Assembly (NCBI RefSeq): GCF_000389635.1
Contig: NC_021182.1
Span: 1,116,001-1,180,000, forward strand
Length of the DNA stretch: 64,000 nucleotides
Direction of reading: 5' to 3'
Source of the DNA: Clostridium pasteurianum BC1
Lineage (GTDB): Bacteria > Bacillota > Clostridia > Clostridiales > Clostridiaceae
The notes beneath the pieces are model-generated. The model was not told where the DNA came from. It saw only the letters and a list, made by a program, of their open reading frames with translations, and ran no database searches. The translations under genes and the position numbers were made by a program. Below are positions 1-6,956 of this stretch, piece after piece. Numbering within the stretch: the stretch's first letter is position 1; the number at the start of each line of letters is the position of its first letter.

Positions 1-366
1 AGGGAATATGGAGCTGGTTCAAGAGTACTGCTTGATGAGAATTTAAAACTTCTTGGAATATATGGAAGCTCCGTTAAGGGATACGATAATGAAACCCAGT
101 CACACCTAGCGGTTGCCAGTGCAGTCAGCAGCGGTAAGGCTGATGTGGCAGTAGGTAGCGAAAAGATAGCGAGACAGGTGGACAACATAGAATTTATTCC
201 ACTCCAGAAAGAAAGATATGATTTGGTTATCAGAAAAGAAGACCTGCACACTACAGAGATTGAAACCTTGCTGAAAATTATCCGATCAGATGCATTTAAG
301 AATGAGTTTGAACATATAGGTGGATATGATACAAGTGAGATGGGTAAAATTGTTGCAGAGATATAA
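1..366 (+). CDS. Substrate-binding (PBP-like, molybdate type) domain protein, C-terminal part
   Basis: The gene begins left of the window; 121 residues and the stop are visible in frame 1. The pattern fits the PBP-like domain of COG1910/PF12727: a GAGSRVLLDENL stretch, then SHLAVASAVSSGKADVAVG, then an ERYDLVI segment and a C-terminal helix ending in the stop at 364-366. In this family the domain binds molybdate or a related oxyanion. It stands alone as a secreted protein, or is fused behind an HTH or a MoeA-like module. Which of these applies cannot be decided because the N-terminus is missing. The gene is followed by about 215 bp of very AT-rich DNA without a clear terminator. Confidence 0.7.
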   Translation, partial: REYGAGSRVLLDENLKLLGIYGSSVKGYDNETQSHLAVASAVSSGKADVAVGSEKIARQVDNIEFIPLQKERYDLVIRKEDLHTTEIETLLKIIRSDAFKNEFEHIGGYDTSEMGKIVAEI

Positions 367-581
367 TTTAACCTAATAATTCCTTTTCTATAAATTATAA
401 TTATTATATTAAATTAATACTCATTATAGATATCCACTTTCATAATTAAACATTATTTTAAGCTATAAGGCATTTTAATTTTATATCCTAAAACATAAAT
501 TTATATATGAAGTTGTTTATTTATAGTAAAAAATTATGAATCAAAGTAAAAAAATATGAAGTCAAAAAGGGGAATTCTTAA

Positions 582-930
582 TGGAATTTATAGGAGTATG
601 TCTTATCACAAGTAATGTTTCTGCCCTGACGGAATTTTACATGGTAATAATGTCCATGCAGAATTGAAAACTGATGGAGGAAATATTGCAATATTTTCTG
701 TAGAAGGGATGGAAAGTATGGCCCATAATTCTATGTGTGGAGTAGGATATGGAGGCTTTACAATAAACTTTAGAGTAAAGGATGTTGATTCAGAATATGA
801 AAGACTCAAAGCATTAGGTGTAGAATTTGTTATGCTACCAACAACACATCCATGGGGAGCGAGGTCTTTCTGGTTTAGAGACCCTGATTGTAATATTGTT
901 AATTTTGTTAGCATAGTAAAAAATAATTAA
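582..930 (+). pseudogene. VOC (glyoxalase/bleomycin-resistance-like) family protein, internal deletion and frameshift
   Basis: A good ribosome site (AAAAAGGGG) precedes the ATG at 582, which opens MEFIGVCLITSNVSALTEFY, a typical first strand and helix of a VOC metalloenzyme-like fold. This frame stops at 666. The rest of the protein continues in another frame from about 645 (HGNNVHAELKTDGGNIAIF) to the stop at 928-930, with the usual ending FRDPDCNIVNFV. Between the two parts about ten residues of the expected first loop are missing, so a small internal deletion that shifts the frame explains the break. The reading frame visible from 664 is only the second half and should not be called as an intact gene. 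Without the first half the metal-binding cup cannot form. Confidence 0.75.
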
Positions 931-1031
931 TTCATATCAAATAAATATAATATTGAACTAATTTAGTACAGAACCTTCTAATATAGTTTACTAAATACAA
1001 TTCTCAGAAGTATTAATAAAGGGGAAAGATT

Positions 1032-1154
1032 ATGAATAATTTTATGATTGGAATGTATGGAAAATACAATTATAAAAAATTTGATAGGAACTTCAGAAAG
1101 GATTTTTATGGAATAGAAGCATGCCTATTTGAGAATGAAAGGAGAAAAAAATGA
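1032..1154 (+). CDS. Short protein of 40 residues, probably the N-terminal stub of a lost gene
   Basis: A GGGGAAAG ribosome site sits 4-10 bases before the ATG at 1032. The frame encodes 40 residues beginning MNNFMIGMYGKYNYKKFDR and ends in a TGA that overlaps the next start codon (ATGA at 1151). It looks like the first part of a longer enzyme: a strand of the MIGMYGKYN kind followed by an FYGIEACLFE segment, as in sugar-phosphate isomerase/epimerase-like clostridial proteins. That assignment is only an impression. The ribosome site of the following acetyltransferase lies inside it, so translation of the two may be coupled. It could be a real small peptide, but a deletion stub is more likely. 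Confidence 0.4.
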   Translation: MNNFMIGMYGKYNYKKFDRNFRKDFYGIEACLFENERRKK

Positions 1155-1627
1155 CTAAATCTCATATAGCTTTTAGAGAACTACATTCAGGGGAGGAAGA
1201 TACTGTTTGTAAATTAGTAATTGATTGTTTTAATCACTTTATTGCACCAGAATATCCCTATGAAGGAGTTAGAGAATTTATCAATTATGTAAAACCAGAT
1301 TTGTTAAAAGAACGGTTGAAAAATATAAGCTATTCTTTTGTGGCATTGTATAAAGATGAAATTGTTGGAGCTATTGAAGTGAGAAACGCAAATCATATTT
1401 CATTATTATTTGTTAAAAAAGAATATCAAAGAATTGGAATAGCAAAAAATTTACTGAAAATATCATTAGATAAATCTAAAAATATAGATGATTCAATTAG
1501 TGAAATTGAAGTTAATTCATCGCCTTATGCTGTTGAAATTTACAAAAGTATGGATTTTATCGAAACGGATGTAGAGCAAGTTGTAAATGGAATAAAATTT
1601 ATTCCGATGAAATTAGTTTTAAGTTAA
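1151..1627 (+). CDS. GNAT family N-acetyltransferase
   Basis: This 158-residue protein has the length and strand order of single-domain GNAT enzymes, which move an acetyl group from acetyl-CoA to an amine. The acetyl-CoA loop (motif A) is seen around residues 88-103 as VKKEYQRIGIAKNLL, matching the usual Q/RxxGxG/A pattern in weakened form. The C-terminal part SSPYAVEIYKSMDFIETD is the usual 'A..Y...GF' motif B. The start at 1151 is preceded by AAAGGAG inside the upstream short frame and overlaps its stop. The substrate cannot be told. The gene is followed by a 70-bp repeat and then the IS200/IS605 element. Confidence 0.8.
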   Translation: MTKSHIAFRELHSGEEDTVCKLVIDCFNHFIAPEYPYEGVREFINYVKPDLLKERLKNISYSFVALYKDEIVGAIEVRNANHISLLFVKKEYQRIGIAKNLLKISLDKSKNIDDSISEIEVNSSPYAVEIYKSMDFIETDVEQVVNGIKFIPMKLVLS

Positions 1628-1640
1628 TTCACATTTTCCT

Positions 1641-1708
1641 TTAGATATAGTTATTATAACTATGCATTCTTTATTTCACAAATAAAATCTGGAAATACTG
1701 TTTAACTA
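1641..1708 (+). repeat. About 70-bp imperfect direct repeat, copy 1
   Basis: The segment holds TATGCATTCTTTATTTCA followed by a conserved AAATAAAATCTGGAAAT and CTGTTTAA. The same string occurs at 3660-3730 with few changes. Copy 1 lies just after a GNAT gene and its right end touches the left end of the IS200/IS605 element. Copy 2 lies before the next GNAT gene. Confidence 0.7.
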
Positions 1709-1856
1709 AAAGGGCGGAATTCTCCCATCTTCTATAAGAGGGAGATGGATAGCCCTTATTATTTTAGGTTCGATACCTAAAATAATAACTTCTTGACGAA
1801 TTAGTATAGATGAAGTATTCTAAAATCAGTAGTAAATATATAAATGAGGTAAACAA

Positions 1857-2255
1857 ATGAATTTAGATACAAATAATCATTCAGTATTCTTACTAAATTA
1901 TCATTTAGTATTGGTTATAAAATATAGACGAAAAGTAATAAATGGTGAAATATCAAACAGGCTAAAGGAAATATTCGAGTATATATGCCCTAAATATAAT
2001 ATTACTTCAGGTGAATGGAATCATGATAAAGACCATGTACATATATTATTTAGAGGTTCACCAAACACAGATATATCAAAATTCCTAAATGCTTATAAAA
2101 GTGCCAGTAGTAGGCTTATAAAAAAAGAGTTTCCATCAATAAAAAAGCAATTATGGAAAGAATATTTTTGGAGTAGGAGTTATTGCCTTATAACAACTGG
2201 AGGTGCTCCAATAGATATAGTTAGAAAGTATATTGAAGATCAAGGAATGAAATGA
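1857..2255 (+). CDS. tnpA: IS200-type Y1 (HUH) transposase TnpA
   Basis: This 132-residue protein is the usual size for the single-strand 'peel and paste' transposase of IS200/IS605 elements. The metal-binding HUH motif is seen as DHVHILF around residues 60-66. The C-terminal helix carries the candidate catalytic tyrosine in RKYIEDQG near residue 125. The opening SVFLLNYHLVLVIKYRRKV is the typical first strand with the conserved K/RYRR. The start at 1857 follows a GAGGT ribosome site. The stop is 9 bases before the tnpB start, so the two genes form a unit. It nicks and rejoins the element ends as a dimer. Confidence 0.92.
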   Translation: MNLDTNNHSVFLLNYHLVLVIKYRRKVINGEISNRLKEIFEYICPKYNITSGEWNHDKDHVHILFRGSPNTDISKFLNAYKSASSRLIKKEFPSIKKQLWKEYFWSRSYCLITTGGAPIDIVRKYIEDQGMK

Positions 2256-2264
2256 GGTGTGGAA

Positions 2265-3350
2265 ATGCTAAAAGCTTACAAATTCAGAATATACCCAAAT
2301 GAAGAACAAAAATTATATTTAGCTAAGACTTTTGGATGTACTAGATTTGTATATAATAAAATGTTAGCAGATAGAATTAAATCTTATGAGGAAAACAAAG
2401 ATTTAGATATTAAGCAAATAAAATATCCTACACCAGCACAATATAAAAATGAATTTGATTGGCTTAAAGAAGTTGATAGTTTAGCACTTGCTAATGCTCA
2501 AATGAATTTGGATAAAGCTTATAAGAATTTTTTTAGAGATAAATCAATGGGATTTCCTAAGTTCAAGAAAAAAACCAATACCAATAATTACACAACAAAT
2601 AATCAAAATGGCACTGTATACATTGAAAATAGTCATATAAAAATACCTAAATTAAAGTCTATGATTAAGATAAAAGAGCATAGACAATTCAATGGATTAA
2701 TTAAGTCTTGCACTGTATCTCAAGTGCCTAGTGGAAAATATTATATATCCATATTAGCTGATTGCGAAAACATTCAACTACCTAAAACAGATAAAAAGGT
2801 AGGAGTAGATTTAGGAATAAAAGAATTTGCAATAACAAGTGATGGAGAATTTTTCAGGAATCCCAAACACTTAAAGAAATCCGAAAAAAGATTAGCTAAA
2901 CTTCAAAAAGACCTATCAAGAAAACAAGAAGGTAGTAATAATAGGAGAAAAGCTAGAATAAAAGTATCAAAATTACATGAAAAAATAACTAATCAAAGAA
3001 AAGATATGTTACACAAAGTAAGCACTCAATTAATTAACGAAAACCAAGTTATAGTCATTGAGGACTTAAAAGTAAGTAACATGATAAAAAATCATAAATT
3101 AGCTAAATCAATAGCTGATGTAAGCTTTGCAGAATTTAGAAGAATGCTTGCATATAAGGCAGAATGGTATGGAAGAGAAATAATAATAGCACCATCAAAT
3201 TATGCAAGTAGTCAGTTATGCTCTAATTGTGGAAATAAATCAAGCCAAACAAAAGACTTATCTTGCAGGACTTATATATGTCCTGTGTGTGGAATGATAA
3301 TGGACAGAGATATAAATGCCAGTAAAAATCTACTAAAACTAGCAATGTAA
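2265..3350 (+). CDS. tnpB: RNA-guided nuclease TnpB of IS200/IS605 element
   Basis: TnpB is a compact RuvC nuclease guided by an omega-RNA from the element's right end; it cuts the empty donor site and so helps the element persist. The start is the ATG at 2265 (MLKAYKFRIYPNEEQ, the family's usual opening), with GAGGTG 6-11 bases upstream; a GTG at 2259 is less likely. The three RuvC acids are visible as D182 (VGVDLGIKEF), E266 (VIEDLK) and D349 (DRDINASKN). A four-cysteine zinc ribbon, CSNCG...CPVCG, lies between the second and third motifs. The length of 361 residues is close to other active TnpBs and there is no frameshift, so activity is plausible. Confidence 0.93.
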   Translation: MLKAYKFRIYPNEEQKLYLAKTFGCTRFVYNKMLADRIKSYEENKDLDIKQIKYPTPAQYKNEFDWLKEVDSLALANAQMNLDKAYKNFFRDKSMGFPKFKKKTNTNNYTTNNQNGTVYIENSHIKIPKLKSMIKIKEHRQFNGLIKSCTVSQVPSGKYYISILADCENIQLPKTDKKVGVDLGIKEFAITSDGEFFRNPKHLKKSEKRLAKLQKDLSRKQEGSNNRRKARIKVSKLHEKITNQRKDMLHKVSTQLINENQVIVIEDLKVSNMIKNHKLAKSIADVSFAEFRRMLAYKAEWYGREIIIAPSNYASSQLCSNCGNKSSQTKDLSCRTYICPVCGMIMDRDINASKNLLKLAM

Positions 3351-3480
3351 TAAAAGATATATGTTAGAGAGGTCGGAGCGACCTTGATAGCGTGGGTAAA
3401 CTTGCTACAGTAGGAGTATTGACCACGAAGCCACCCACTTCTATAAGTGGTGGTAGTTCACGTGTTTTATTAAGTAAATA
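3300..3480 (+). ncRNA. Probable omega-RNA (TnpB guide RNA) scaffold and guide start
   Basis: In IS200/IS605 elements the guide RNA starts inside the end of tnpB and runs over the right end into the flank. Here 110 bases of non-coding sequence after tnpB contain GGTCGGAGCGACC (3371-3383, a small hairpin) and the right-end hairpin CCACCCACTT/AAGTGGTGG (3431-3440 and 3445-3453). The conserved TAGTTCAC follows, ending at 3461. By analogy with characterised elements the guide would begin at about 3462 (GTGTTTTATTAAG). The 5' end of the RNA is not visible; the range is approximate. Confidence 0.6.
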
Positions 3481-3520
3481 TGAAAGTTGATTCATAATCT
3501 TCTAATATTATTTATTAACT

Positions 3521-3546
3521 AAAAAGGCAGTGATGCCTTTTTTTAT
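3521..3546 (+). terminator. Intrinsic terminator downstream of the IS200/IS605 element
   Basis: AAAAAGGCA (3521-3529) pairs with TGCCTTTTT (3534-3542) around a GTGA loop, and a T-rich run continues to 3546. The A-rich side makes it potentially bidirectional. It would end read-through from tnpB and the guide RNA. Confidence 0.75.
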
Positions 3547-3659
3547 TTCTATTTAGTGTAAATATATTAAATGAAAATTTATACATAAATTAAATAGACA
3601 CATTCATTTACAATTTTTATATTGTTTTTTTGATTTTTACTTAGTAATTTATTTTTATT

Positions 3660-3730
3660 TAAATATAGTTATTAGGGCTATATATGCATTCTTTATTTCA
3701 TAAATAAAATCTGGAAATGCTGTTTAATTA
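3660..3730 (+). repeat. About 70-bp imperfect direct repeat, copy 2
   Basis: Copy of 1641-1708: ATATAGTTATTA, TATGCATTCTTTATTTCA, AAATAAAATCTGGAAAT and CTGTTTAA appear in the same order and orientation. This copy is not followed by an insertion sequence and lies 86 bases before the next GNAT start. It therefore shows roughly what the IS target looked like. Confidence 0.7.
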
Positions 3731-3815
3731 AAGATATAATTATTATATAAATCTATGCAGAACAGTAATTTTATGCATAGTAAAGGTTATTTATATAATG
3801 AGAAGGAGTGGGGTT

Positions 3816-4309
3816 ATGAAAATAAGGAAAGCAGAACTTGAGGATTTAAATATAATCATGGACATCTTTAGAAATGCAATTAATGTAATGAATGACAATA
3901 ATATACCCCAATGGGATAAAATATACCCTACTAATATAATTCTTGAACAAGATATATTAAAAAAACAAATGTATGTTGGAATTAAAGATAATACAATTGT
4001 TTCTGTTGTAGTCGTTAATAATGAATTTGACGTACAATATAAAAATGGAAATTGGAAATATGATAATGAAAGGTTTGCTGTAGTACATAGATTATGTGTT
4101 AATCCAATTTATCAGAATCAAAAAATAGGGGAGAATACAATGATTATGATTGAAAATTTTTTACAGAAAAAGGAATACAATCTATTAGATTAGATGCTTT
4201 TTCTCTAAATCCATATGCCTTAAAAATGTATGAAAAACTTGAATATCAAAAGATTGGAGAAGCAAACTGGAGAAAAGGATTGTTTTATTTACTTGAGAAA
4301 AAACTATAG
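3816..4309 (+). pseudogene. GNAT family N-acetyltransferase, frameshifted at a poly-A run
   Basis: The ATG at 3816 (MKIRKAELEDLNIIMDIF) with AAGGAGTGGGG upstream is the real start; an ATG 18 bases earlier lies within the ribosome site. The first frame runs to a stop at 4191-4193. Inserting one A in the run at 4167-4171 restores a continuous reading into QKKGIQSIRLDAF, then NPYALKMYEKLEYQKIG, with a natural stop at 4307-4309. That gives about 164 residues, the normal GNAT length with motif B present. The first part has the usual RLCVNPIYQNQKIGENTM acetyl-CoA loop. It may be a true one-base deletion, a sequencing error, or slippage on the A run. Confidence 0.8.
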
Positions 4310-4894
4310 GGGATCTTGAACATAATCTTTTAATTAATACGATTTCTTTTTGTAGTTTGAATCAAGTGTCAATTATTATATCAATGAAGCATAGTAGAAA
4401 AGCTCAAAGTTTTGGTTTTTATTTTAGTGGTCAGCTATTTGGTAGTGAACATATTATGAGGTTAGATTACTAAACTCAAATGGTTGGTATAATCTTAACA
4501 TCAGATTGATACATACTATTCTCATATAGTATAACAGTTGTAAGATAGTGTGAATTAATAATTATTAAAGTATTTACAAGAATAAAAAAGAGGAGTTTTG
4601 AAATGAAATCTATTTTAATTATGGGTGGCACAACATTTGTAAGTAGTTCTTTGGCAAAATATCTTATTGGACAAGGATATAATGTTGACATCCTTACAAG
4701 AGGTTTTGAATTAATAGATTATAATGGATTTAGAGAACACCTAATTTGTAACAGAAAATCAAAAAATGAACTTCAGCAGGTTCTAAAAGAGAGAGAATAC
4801 CAGTTCATTTTCGATATATCTGCATATACAAAAGATGATGTGAAAACCTTGTTAACTTCAATTAATACTATAGATATCCAAGTTCAATAATAAA

Positions 4895-5551
4895 TTATTT
4901 ATAGTAACTTTTGGCAGTAACAAGAGGTTTTATAATAGAATGCATTTTATCTGAATTACAATGAAGAAATAGTTTTTCGATAAATTCTTTAAATTTATCA
5001 ATAGATTCTCGAGCTTTACACTGAAAACATGTATCTTTAAGCCATTTCCATACGTTTTCTTGTGGGTTTAGCATAGGAGAATATGGTGGTAAATTAATCA
5101 GAAACAATTCTTCGTTATGCAGCTGTGCAAATTCTTGGATATTTTTTGCTTTATGGATATTGTAATTGTCCCATATTAAAAATATCTTCTTACCTTTGTT
5201 TTGCTCAAGAAGTTGCTTTAAAAACTCAAGCATTTCTATAGAAGTAATGGAATGCTTTGCTGGATATATATTGATTAAAGTATTATAGTTCTTAGATATT
5301 TCTGTAGCACCAATAATGTTGAAACCTGCGTGTGTGTTATTACTTTCAACTATAGGGGATTGCCCTACCGGGCTCCAACTTCTGCGATTAACAGATTCTA
5401 TCCTTATTCCTGTTTCATCTTCAACATATAGGACGGAGTCCTCTGTGTTCTCAATGATAGGTAGTAAGTCAGCTATTTTTTTTAAAGATAGCTTGCAAAT
5501 AAGGATCTCCTTTAGTTGGTTTATATTGACCTCTTTTAAAAGAAAAACCAA
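4895..5551 (-). CDS. IS630 transposase, second frame (DDE catalytic part), copy 1
   Basis: This frame carries the DDE nuclease: D in LYVEDETGIRIESV, D in KKIFLIWDNYNIHKAKN, and E in LPPYSPMLNPQENVWKWLK, all spaced as in IS630 transposases. The real translation should enter from the upstream frame at the sequence TTTAAAAAAAATAGC (5480s, coding strand), by ribosomal +1 shifting or RNA-polymerase slippage on the eight A. The nominal ATG at 5551 lies inside the overlap and has no clear ribosome site. The same overlap is kept in copy 2, which argues for a programmed shift rather than decay. Confidence 0.85.
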   Translation of the reverse strand: MVFLLKEVNINQLKEILICKLSLKKIADLLPIIENTEDSVLYVEDETGIRIESVNRRSWSPVGQSPIVESNNTHAGFNIIGATEISKNYNTLINIYPAKHSITSIEMLEFLKQLLEQNKGKKIFLIWDNYNIHKAKNIQEFAQLHNEELFLINLPPYSPMLNPQENVWKWLKDTCFQCKARESIDKFKEFIEKLFLHCNSDKMHSIIKPLVTAKSYYK

Positions 5552-5978
5552 GACTTATTAGTAGTTGTCTTATCCATTCTGCAGAATAAGACTTGCCATA
5601 TTTTTCTTTAATATATTGAGTCAATAGGGCTGTTGTCCAGCTGGAACGCATAAAACCGAAGGTTTCAGGTGATTTACTTAGGACTACGTCCTTTAAATCC
5701 TGAAGCATTTCATCTGTAAAACTACTTTCAGAACCACCACGATTATCTATAATTGAATCTATACCATATTCATTCCATTTATGAATATAAGTAGTTATAG
5801 ATGCGCGTGTTCTGCAAATAGTTTTCATAATATCATCAGTATGAATTCCGTTATATCTCATTATGACAGCACTCAAAAGAGATTTGGTGTACTTACTCTT
5901 TGAACTATTAATTATTTCATTTAATTCATTTATTGTATATCCGTGTAAAGTTTTAACTTCTACTAAATGCATTGCCAT
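5469..5978 (-). CDS. IS630 transposase, first frame (DNA-binding part), copy 1
   Basis: The start is placed at the ATG at 5978 (MAMHLVEVKTLHGYTINEL), with GGAGTG just upstream on the minus strand; the frame is open further upstream but without a ribosome site. The product holds the helix-turn-helix modules of the IS630 N-terminus (RYNGIHTDDIMKTICRTRAS) followed by a winged helix with TWTTALLTQYIKEKYG-like spacing and SAEWIRQLLISLGFSFKRGQ. It ends at 5469 just after a run of eight A on the coding strand. The catalytic part follows in the +1 frame. Confidence 0.85.
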   Translation of the reverse strand: MAMHLVEVKTLHGYTINELNEIINSSKSKYTKSLLSAVIMRYNGIHTDDIMKTICRTRASITTYIHKWNEYGIDSIIDNRGGSESSFTDEMLQDLKDVVLSKSPETFGFMRSSWTTALLTQYIKEKYGKSYSAEWIRQLLISLGFSFKRGQYKPTKGDPYLQAIFKKNS

Positions 5979-6956
5979 ATATTTCACTCCAATACTATAT
6001 TTATTACTTATAGTATTTGGACTTTTATATAAAAAATTCATAAACCTTTATTTATGATATTGGATATCTATAGTAGATTAAAAAAGTATATATTTTGTTC
6101 GTCAGGAGCAGTATACAAGCCAAGTAATATTGCCATGGAAGAATGTTTTGAAAAAGGAGAAAATCCTAACTGGGGAAAGTACGGCATTGATAAAAAAGAA
6201 GCAGAGGACTTTATTATTAATAGTGGAATTCCCTACTTAATCTTTAGACCAGCTTACATTTATGGTGAAAACAATAATCTGTATAGAGAAGGGTACTTTT
6301 TTGATAGAATTAGCAATAATAAAGTAATTCCATTACCTTTTGGAAATAATATCAAAACTCAGTTTATACATATTGATGACTTGATTAGAATATTTGAAAG
6401 TGCAATGTATAACAAAAGTGTTTCAAAGATATACAATGTGACAAATGCTGAAATTATTTCATGGGAATACTTTATAAGAAAATGTGGGGAAGTTTTAGGA
6501 AAAAATCCTATTATAAAGAAAATAGATATAAACCAGATACAATTGGAACCAAGAAAATATTTTCCTTTCAGAGATGTAACATACATGCTGGATATAAAAC
6601 AATTAGTAGAAGATGGACTGTATATTCCTAATATTTCATTAGAAAAAGGATTAGAAAGAGCCTACCGATGGTATATAGAAAGAAAACCGAATTTGAATGA
6701 TATAAAAATGATGGAAAAAGTGGATGAATTAGAGGAATTATTTCAAAAACGAAGTAATTGTTTTTAGTTAACTATAGTCAACTGTTGAACAGATTACTTA
6801 GATAATATATAATAAAAATGCAGTTGAGTATTAATTTCAAATGAAAATGTTGATTTATATATTTTGATTAATTTACAGAATTTTTCGTAAAGATAATTAA
6901 AACTTGTAAATGATTTGCAGTAATATTTTATTAAATAAAATTAAAGGGAGAATTTT

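Larger units (their letters stand above)
1707..3461 (+). mobile_element. IS200/IS605-family insertion sequence (tnpA + tnpB)
   Basis: The element has the standard layout: a left-end imperfect hairpin (AAGGGC at 1710-1715 pairing with GCCCTT at 1752-1757, with an inner CCATCT/AGATGG stem), a Y1 transposase gene, a tnpB gene, and a right-end hairpin at 3431-3453 followed by TTCAC. IS200/IS605 elements have subterminal hairpins instead of inverted repeats and make no target duplication. The ends given here are estimates. The left end follows TTTAAC (1701-1706), a candidate target/TAM motif; the right end is placed after TTCAC at 3461. Both genes are intact, so the element may be active. Confidence 0.8.
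4871..6070 (-). mobile_element. IS630-family insertion sequence, copy 1 (1200 bp)
   Basis: The ends are inverted repeats: TAGATATCCAA at the left (4871) and TTGGATATCTA at the right (ending 6070). Both ends are flanked by TA (4869-4870 and 6071-6072), the TA target duplication typical of IS630/Tc1-mariner elements. The transposase is read on the minus strand in two overlapping frames. A second copy of the same 1200 bp, with only about two base changes, lies at 41952-43151 in the same orientation. The near identity suggests recent transposition. Confidence 0.93.
4603..6767 (+). pseudogene. NAD-dependent epimerase/dehydratase, interrupted by an IS630-type element
   Basis: The 5' part (4603-4870) encodes MKSILIMGGTTFVSSSLAKYL, a Rossmann opening with a GGTxFVS-type dinucleotide loop. 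The 3' part (6073-6767) continues with SRLKKYIFCSSGAVYKPSN, a YGIDKKEAE active-site YxxxK and FRPAYIYGE. Removing the IS630 copy at 4871-6070 and one of its two TA target copies joins the halves in frame as TSINTSRLKKYIFCSS, giving about 320 residues, a normal length for short-chain extended reductases of the RNA-binding/sugar-epimerase class. So the gene was whole until the insertion. The apparent start at 6054 in the 3' part lies in IS sequence and is not natural. Confidence 0.88.

Noticed and set aside
606-914. Long minus-strand frame over the VOC remnant
   Set aside because: It mirrors the plus-strand VOC coding sequence, has no ribosome site and shows no recognisable protein pattern.
4362-4473. 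Open plus-strand piece ending GSEHIMRLDY
   Set aside because: No ribosome site, no family resemblance and only about 35 codons; it may be chance or an unreadable remnant.
5316-5561. Plus-strand frame inside both IS630 copies (also 42397-42642)
   Set aside because: Antisense to the DDE transposase, identical in both copies only because the copies are identical; no ribosome site.
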